Below are positions 12,295-15,944 of a DNA stretch of 15,944 bases, piece by piece (the first letter of the stretch is position 1; every line of letters begins with the position of its first letter). Both the position numbers and the translations under genes were made by a program. The notes under the pieces were generated by a model. That model did no database searches. It was not told the DNA's origin and saw nothing but the letters and a program-made list of their open reading frames with translations. Source of the DNA: an uncultured Clostridia bacterium (GTDB lineage: Bacteria > Bacillota > Clostridia > Oscillospirales > Ruminococcaceae); NCBI GenBank assembly GCA_946563605.1, contig CAMNVW010000013.1, positions 1 through 15,944 on the forward strand, written 5' to 3'.

Positions 12295-13644
12295 ATGAGT
12301 GTATCAGTAACCATGAAAAAACTGGGCATTGAGCAGATGATGAAGTATCTCTGCAAAGATCCAGAGAAGAATCTTATCAAGCTGATGGATTGGGCGGATA
12401 AATTCAGCAAGGGTGAATTTGAAGTTCAGCGGGAAATCATCCGTCACGCCATAGAAAATCCAGACGACCCTTATTATCCATTTATCCGCCATGTTGTGAA
12501 CGATATTGACAGCGATGTGCTGACCACCGTAGCGGTCAACTTCTTTATCAATGCAAATTTAATCGGCTGGCCAAAGCAGGAGCAGTATCGAAAAGAGTAC
12601 AACTGCAACATTCCGTGGGCAATTTTGCTGGACCCGACCTCTGCCTGCAACCTCCACTGCACCGGCTGCTGGGCAGCAGAATACGGAAATAAGCTGAACC
12701 TCAGCTTTGATGAGATCGACGATATCATCCGTCAGGGCAAGGAGCTGGGTGTTTATATGTACATATACACCGGCGGCGAACCGCTGGTACGCAAGGATGA
12801 CTTGATTCGTCTGTGCGAAAAACACGATGACTGCGTATTCCTGTGCTTCACGAACGCGACCCTCATTGACGAGAAATTTGCCGACGAAATGTTAAGGGTG
12901 AAGAATTTTATTCCGGCGATCTCTCTGGAAGGCGATGAAGCGGCTACCGACAGCCGCAGGGGTGAGGGTACTTATCAGAAAGTAATCAAGGCGATGAAGC
13001 TGCTTCGTGACCGCAAGCTCCTGTACGGCATTTCTTCCTGCTATACCAGCGCTAATTTTGAGGCGATCACCTCCGATGAATACTACCAGAGCCTGATCGA
13101 CTTGGGCGCTTATTTCATCTGGTACTTCCACTATATGCCTGTGGGCAACGACGCAGTGCCTGAACTGCTGCCAAATCCAGAACAGCGCGAGACAGTCTAC
13201 CGCCGCATCCGTCATCTTCGCGCGACTAAGCCACTGTTTGCCATGGACTTCCAGAACGACGCCGAGTATGTTGGCGGCTGTATCGCCGGTGGACGCCGAT
13301 ATCTGCACATCAATGCAAACGGCGATGTGGACCCATGCGTGTTCATCCATTATTCCAACGCAAACATTCGGGAATGTACCCTGCTGGAAGCGCTGCAAAG
13401 CCCTATCTTCATGGCATACCACGATAGCCAGCCTTTCAATGACAATATGCTCCGTCCTTGCCCGATGCTGGAGAATCCAGAATGCCTGCGCCAAATGGTA
13501 GAAAAGACCGGCGCTCACTCCACCGACCCCCAGTCGCCGGAAACGGCTGAGCATCTCTGCGCAAAATGCGACGCTTATGCTGCCTGCTGGAAGAAAGAAG
13601 CCGACCGTCTTTGGGCTGAAGATCGGGCGGCAAAGCAAAAATAG
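12295..13644 (+). CDS. Radical SAM protein with SPASM-like C-terminal cysteines
   Basis: A 449-residue radical SAM enzyme. The SAM-binding 4Fe-4S cluster is held by C118-x3-C122-x2-C125 in SACNLHCTGCW, with the SAM-contacting motif GGEP at 160-163. The C-terminal third resembles a SPASM domain: C329, G343-x4-C348, C389, C397 and C422-x2-C425-x5-C431, enough ligands for one or two auxiliary clusters. A 100-residue N-terminal helical region (MKKLGIEQMMKYLCKDPEKN and on) precedes the barrel and is unusual. AGGAG lies nine bases before the ATG. SPASM enzymes commonly modify peptides or proteins, but no convincing precursor gene is nearby, and relatives acting on small molecules exist. It lies between oleate hydratase and a TrxB-like flavoprotein, each separated by a terminator. 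The substrate is unknown. Confidence 0.9.
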   Translation: MSVSVTMKKLGIEQMMKYLCKDPEKNLIKLMDWADKFSKGEFEVQREIIRHAIENPDDPYYPFIRHVVNDIDSDVLTTVAVNFFINANLIGWPKQEQYRKEYNCNIPWAILLDPTSACNLHCTGCWAAEYGNKLNLSFDEIDDIIRQGKELGVYMYIYTGGEPLVRKDDLIRLCEKHDDCVFLCFTNATLIDEKFADEMLRVKNFIPAISLEGDEAATDSRRGEGTYQKVIKAMKLLRDRKLLYGISSCYTSANFEAITSDEYYQSLIDLGAYFIWYFHYMPVGNDAVPELLPNPEQRETVYRRIRHLRATKPLFAMDFQNDAEYVGGCIAGGRRYLHINANGDVDPCVFIHYSNANIRECTLLEALQSPIFMAYHDSQPFNDNMLRPCPMLENPECLRQMVEKTGAHSTDPQSPETAEHLCAKCDAYAACWKKEADRLWAEDRAAKQK

Positions 13645-13652
13645 AAATCATG

Positions 13653-13680
13653 CCGCAGAATACGGGAAAATTCTGTGCGG
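13653..13680 (+). terminator. Hairpin after the radical SAM gene
   Basis: CCG-CAGAAT pairs with ATTCTG-(TG)-CGG, with a two-base bulge. No T-run follows, so it may only protect the transcript end ahead of the stronger hairpin at 13731. Confidence 0.35.
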
Positions 13681-13730
13681 ACAGATTTACAACAAATCCT
13701 TTCATTTGATGAAAAAATGAATGTGAAATT

Positions 13731-13784
13731 GAAACAGAAAATTCGTCATGCTGCTTGCAAGCGGCAGGACGTGTTTTCTGTTTC
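13731..13784 (+). terminator. Terminator of the radical SAM gene
   Basis: GAAACAGAAAA (13731-13741) pairs perfectly with TTTTCTGTTTC (13774-13784), enclosing an inner stem (CGTC/GACG and CTGC/GCAG). The descending arm supplies the T-tract. Confidence 0.65.
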
Positions 13785-13793
13785 AGAGCCAGC

Positions 13794-13822
13794 TTGCGTT
13801 CGGGGAATATTGTGGCTATAAT
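13794..13822 (+). promoter_or_regulatory. Promoter of the TrxB-like gene, with long leader
   Basis: Perfect TATAAT at 13817-13822 with a weak -35 box TTGCGT at a 17-base spacing. The predicted start is near 13829, about 277 bases before the gene. Confidence 0.5.
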
Positions 13823-13828
13823 AAGTAG

Positions 13829-14105
13829 GGCAATCGTGACAAAAATAACGATTTTCTCGGTGCGGCATATTTCTTTGCTTGTCTGCCGGTAAAAGGCGGC
13901 TGTTTTTCACACGCAATCATTTGACGGTGCGGTGAGGTCACATGAATAAGACAGCGCCAAAAAGAAAAAATAGAAGTATAACAAAGTTGAAAATAACAAA
14001 CTCATGCCACGCTTGAAAATGGTGGCTGAATGGGCAAAAAACAACAGCAATCCCTTGGGGAAAAAATCACCGGTCTAAAGATTGAACGAACAGGAGGAAC
14101 TTGAA
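13829..14105 (+). other. Structured 5' leader with tiny ORFs, no recognised riboswitch
   Basis: About 277 bases without a normal gene. It opens with an AATCGT/ACGATT hairpin (13832-13853). TGCCG at 13884-13888 can pair either with CGGCA at 13863-13867 or, as GCCG, with CGGC at 13897-13900, which is followed by TGTTTTT. These are mutually exclusive stems, as in an attenuator, though the terminator stem is only four pairs. Two tiny frames follow: 13942-14016 (24 residues, starting MNKTAPKRKN) and 14004-14078 (24 residues, starting MPRLKMVAEWAKNN). The second frame is open from 13974 and might be a gene remnant. I do not recognise a known riboswitch class. Confidence 0.4.
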
Positions 14106-15002
14106 ATGTACGATATCATCATTATTGGAGCAGGACCAGCTGGCATCAGCGCGGCTGTTTATGGAAAAAGCAGAGGGAAAAAGGTTCTGGTATTGGAAAA
14201 GAAACAGGTGGGCGGTTTGATTGGAACGGTGTCCACCGTGACGCACTATACAGCAATCGAGCAGAAGGAAACCGGCAGCACCTTTGCACAGCGCATGAAA
14301 GAACAGGCGCTCGGCGCCGGCGTAGAGATTCGTTATGAAAATGTGACCGAGACAAAGCTTGCAGGCGAAGTTAAGAAGGTCGTTACCGAGCAGGGAAACA
14401 GTTATGAATCAAAAACCTTAATTTTGGCAAATGGCGGTTCCGGACGGATGCTGGGGATTCCGGGAGAAAACTTAAAAGGCGTCCGATTAAATGCGGCAAA
14501 AGACGGTTTGCAGTATCAGGGAAAGAATGTTTATGTCATCGGCGGAGCAGATGGAGCGGTAAAAGAAGCGCTTTATCTGGCGGAAATCGCCAAAAAGGTG
14601 ACGATTGTCTGTGTGGAAGAGGAACTTGTCTGCATACAGGAATTTAAAGATAAGGTCGTTACCCATGATAATATCGAGATCATGCCGCATACAAGCCTTA
14701 CGGCAGTATATGGCGATAAAGCGGCGGAGGAACTGGAATTTACCGATAACAAGACAGGAAAGAAGCAGCTCGTAAAGGACGCGGAATGCGGCGTATTTGT
14801 TTACGCAGGGATTGTTCCAAACACCCAGATGTATACGGAATTGAAGCTGGACGGCGGGTATATTCCAGTAGATGGTTCTATGCAGACGGAAATACCGGGC
14901 GTGTTTGCAGCAGGGGATATCTGCGTCAAAAAAATCAGACAGGTGGCGACAGCCGTTGTCGATGGTGCAATCGCAGGTATTCAGGCAGCAGCGATGTGCT
15001 GA
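14106..15002 (+). CDS. Thioredoxin-reductase-like FAD/NAD(P) oxidoreductase lacking the redox CxxC
   Basis: A 298-residue flavoprotein with the thioredoxin reductase layout. The N-terminal FAD loop is IIIIGAGPAGISAAVYG (G8-A-G10-P-A-G13). The NAD(P) loop is VYVIGGADGAVKEALYLA (142-159), and the FAD-closing motif is PGVFAAGDICVKKIRQV near the end. In TrxB the active cysteines (CATC, 135 and 138 in E. coli) lie just before the NAD(P) domain; here the same place reads N129-A-A-K132, followed by the conserved DG. It therefore cannot reduce thioredoxin by the usual mechanism. AGGAGGAA fixes the ATG at 14106. It probably passes electrons from NAD(P)H through FAD to a protein or small-molecule acceptor, as the cysteine-free ferredoxin-NADP reductases of the same fold do. 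The partner is unknown. Confidence 0.9.
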   Translation: MYDIIIIGAGPAGISAAVYGKSRGKKVLVLEKKQVGGLIGTVSTVTHYTAIEQKETGSTFAQRMKEQALGAGVEIRYENVTETKLAGEVKKVVTEQGNSYESKTLILANGGSGRMLGIPGENLKGVRLNAAKDGLQYQGKNVYVIGGADGAVKEALYLAEIAKKVTIVCVEEELVCIQEFKDKVVTHDNIEIMPHTSLTAVYGDKAAEELEFTDNKTGKKQLVKDAECGVFVYAGIVPNTQMYTELKLDGGYIPVDGSMQTEIPGVFAAGDICVKKIRQVATAVVDGAIAGIQAAAMC

Positions 15003-15034
15003 TATTTAAGGCAAATAAGAAGCGGAGGATGAAA

Positions 15035-15070
15035 TCCCCATCTTACCAGATAAGTTTGGTAAGATGGGGA
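15035..15070 (+). terminator. Perfect hairpin after the flavoprotein gene
   Basis: TCCCCATCTTACC (15035-15047) and GGTAAGATGGGGA (15058-15070) form a perfect 13-bp stem with a 10-base loop. Only a weak T-rich stretch (ATCTTTG) follows, so termination is likely but not certain. It separates the flavoprotein from the fusion gene. Confidence 0.55.
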
Positions 15071-15094
15071 GAATCTTTGAAAGAAGGTTTCAGC

Positions 15095-15115
15095 ACATCA
15101 GTGTGATGTAAGGAG
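15095..15115 (+). promoter_or_regulatory. Small hairpin touching the fusion gene's ribosome binding site
   Basis: ACATCA (15095-15100) and TGATGT (15104-15109) form a six-base stem with a three-base loop, directly abutting AAGGAG at 15110-15115. It could hinder ribosome access. No clear promoter was found between the terminator-like hairpin and the gene. Confidence 0.35.
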
Positions 15116-15121
15116 AAAATG

Positions 15122-15944
15122 ATGAGAGTAGAATATGGTATTTCAAGGGATATTGATTCATGGATGACGTTGGTAAAAGAAGTTAGCTGGAACTTTCCGG
15201 GGCTGGAAACACAGGAAGCATTGGACGAACATAAAGCCACCGTTCTTCGATTTATGAGCAAACGTCAGGCTATTTACGTCAAGGAAGAAAACAAGATTGC
15301 CGGTGTGATGCTGTTTTCGCGCGGACACAACATGATTTGCTGTCTTGCAGTTTCTCCTGATTACCGTCGGCGCGGTGTGGCTTCGATGCTTATGGATGAA
15401 GCCCTCCGCAATTTAGACAGAACCAAAGAAATATCCGTTTCCACTTTCAGAGCCGATGATGAAAAAGGTTCTGCGCCAAGGGCATTCTATGGAAAATATG
15501 GATTTGTAGAGGGTGCGCTGATGGAAGAGATGAACTATCCGAGTCAGGAGTATGTCCTTTATCCGCAGGGTTCGGAGCACAAGGACAGACAACTCGCCGT
15601 CAACAAGATGGTGAGTGAAATCAGCGATATTCTTATGGATTGCAAACCATCCATCTATTTGTATGGCTCTTGTGTTTTGAATGACTTTCGATTGGGATGG
15701 AGCGACATCGATATTCTGGTTCTGACCGAAAAAGAGATAACAGAAGAACAGGCGCAAAAGCTGGTAGGGCTCCGGCAAACAATGCTCCAAAAAGAGCCCG
15801 ATAATCCATATTATCGTTCCTTTGAGGGAGGAATGTTGACGCTGGCGGCTTTCCTCAACGGAAAAACAGATCGGGTAGTATACTGGGGAACAAGCGGAGA
15901 ACGAATTACCGACAGCTACATATTTGACAGCTTCAGCATGGCGG
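15122..15944 (+). CDS. GNAT acetyltransferase fused to a nucleotidyltransferase (3' end outside window)
   Basis: A frame open to the window's end, at least 274 residues, carrying two enzyme domains. Residues 1 to about 145 are a GNAT acetyltransferase: LAVSPDYRRRGVASMLMDEA holds the acetyl-CoA loop R82-R-R-G85-V-A87, and FYGKYGF (122-128) is the usual GNAT end motif. From about 155 a nucleotidyltransferase follows, with YG182-S183 and the metal pair D195-I-D197 in LGWSDIDILVLT, the GS...DxD signature of aminoglycoside-adenylyltransferase-like enzymes. FEGGMLTLAAFLNGKTDRVVY fits that group. ATG 15122 lies six bases after AAGGAG; ATG 15119 only three. Each domain type modifies antibiotics in known resistance enzymes, but the substrates here are unproven. 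Confidence 0.87.
   Translation, partial: MRVEYGISRDIDSWMTLVKEVSWNFPGLETQEALDEHKATVLRFMSKRQAIYVKEENKIAGVMLFSRGHNMICCLAVSPDYRRRGVASMLMDEALRNLDRTKEISVSTFRADDEKGSAPRAFYGKYGFVEGALMEEMNYPSQEYVLYPQGSEHKDRQLAVNKMVSEISDILMDCKPSIYLYGSCVLNDFRLGWSDIDILVLTEKEITEEQAQKLVGLRQTMLQKEPDNPYYRSFEGGMLTLAAFLNGKTDRVVYWGTSGERITDSYIFDSFSMA

Noticed and set aside
13921..13949. TTGACG as a second promoter for the flavoprotein gene
   Set aside because: The sequence at the -10 position (GAATAA) is poor; the TATAAT at 13817 is better.

Overview
The window is a run of genes all on the + strand, from what looks like a gut-type Clostridia (Bacillota) chromosome, probably near the Ruminococcaceae/Oscillospiraceae. That placement is an inference from strong AGGAGG-type ribosome binding sites, sigma-A style TTGACA/TATAAT promoters, the gene families present and an intergenic cluster of palindromic repeats. 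No species can be named from sequence alone. No tRNA, rRNA, CRISPR array, transposase or phage gene was seen.

Layout. (1) 2-2374: a multidrug-type operon of a MarR regulator (cut by the window edge), a cytidylate-kinase-like protein and a MATE transporter. (2) 2391-3216: about 0.8 kb with no gene, packed with perfect hairpins, two 115-bp direct repeats and inverted end copies. (3) 3251-4129: an aminoglycoside-phosphotransferase-fold kinase. (4) 4288-9539: a redox block centred on a LysR-type regulator (7670-8560). Upstream of it lie a RibD_C reductase, a flavodoxin and a decayed carboxymuconolactone decarboxylase. Downstream lie a 55-residue helical protein, a cupin and a 54-residue lipoprotein. 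Oligoendopeptidase F sits inside the block with its own promoter. (5) 9627-12125: a TetR regulator and oleate hydratase. (6) 12295-15002: a radical SAM/SPASM-like protein and a thioredoxin-reductase-like flavoprotein that has lost its redox CxxC. (7) 15122-end: a GNAT acetyltransferase fused to a nucleotidyltransferase, cut by the right edge.

The most coherent unreported-looking system is the LysR regulon. The same short motif, TGC-N7-G(C/T)A, a T-N11-A box of the kind LysR proteins bind, occurs four times. One copy is centred about 66 bases upstream of the predicted start of the RibD_C-flavodoxin operon. One is about 67 bases upstream of the coil-cupin operon, inside the last codons of lysR. 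Two form an inverted pair in the lysR promoter. The two target promoters also share a 14-base identical stretch across the -35 box. One regulator therefore probably drives both flanking operons and itself. Both operons show decay: a broken decarboxylase and a lipoprotein that is little more than a signal and a linker.

Other points of interest are the GNAT-nucleotidyltransferase fusion, which looks like a two-headed antibiotic-modifying enzyme; the cysteine-free TrxB-like protein behind a long structured leader; and the covarying hairpin repeats at 2391-2996.
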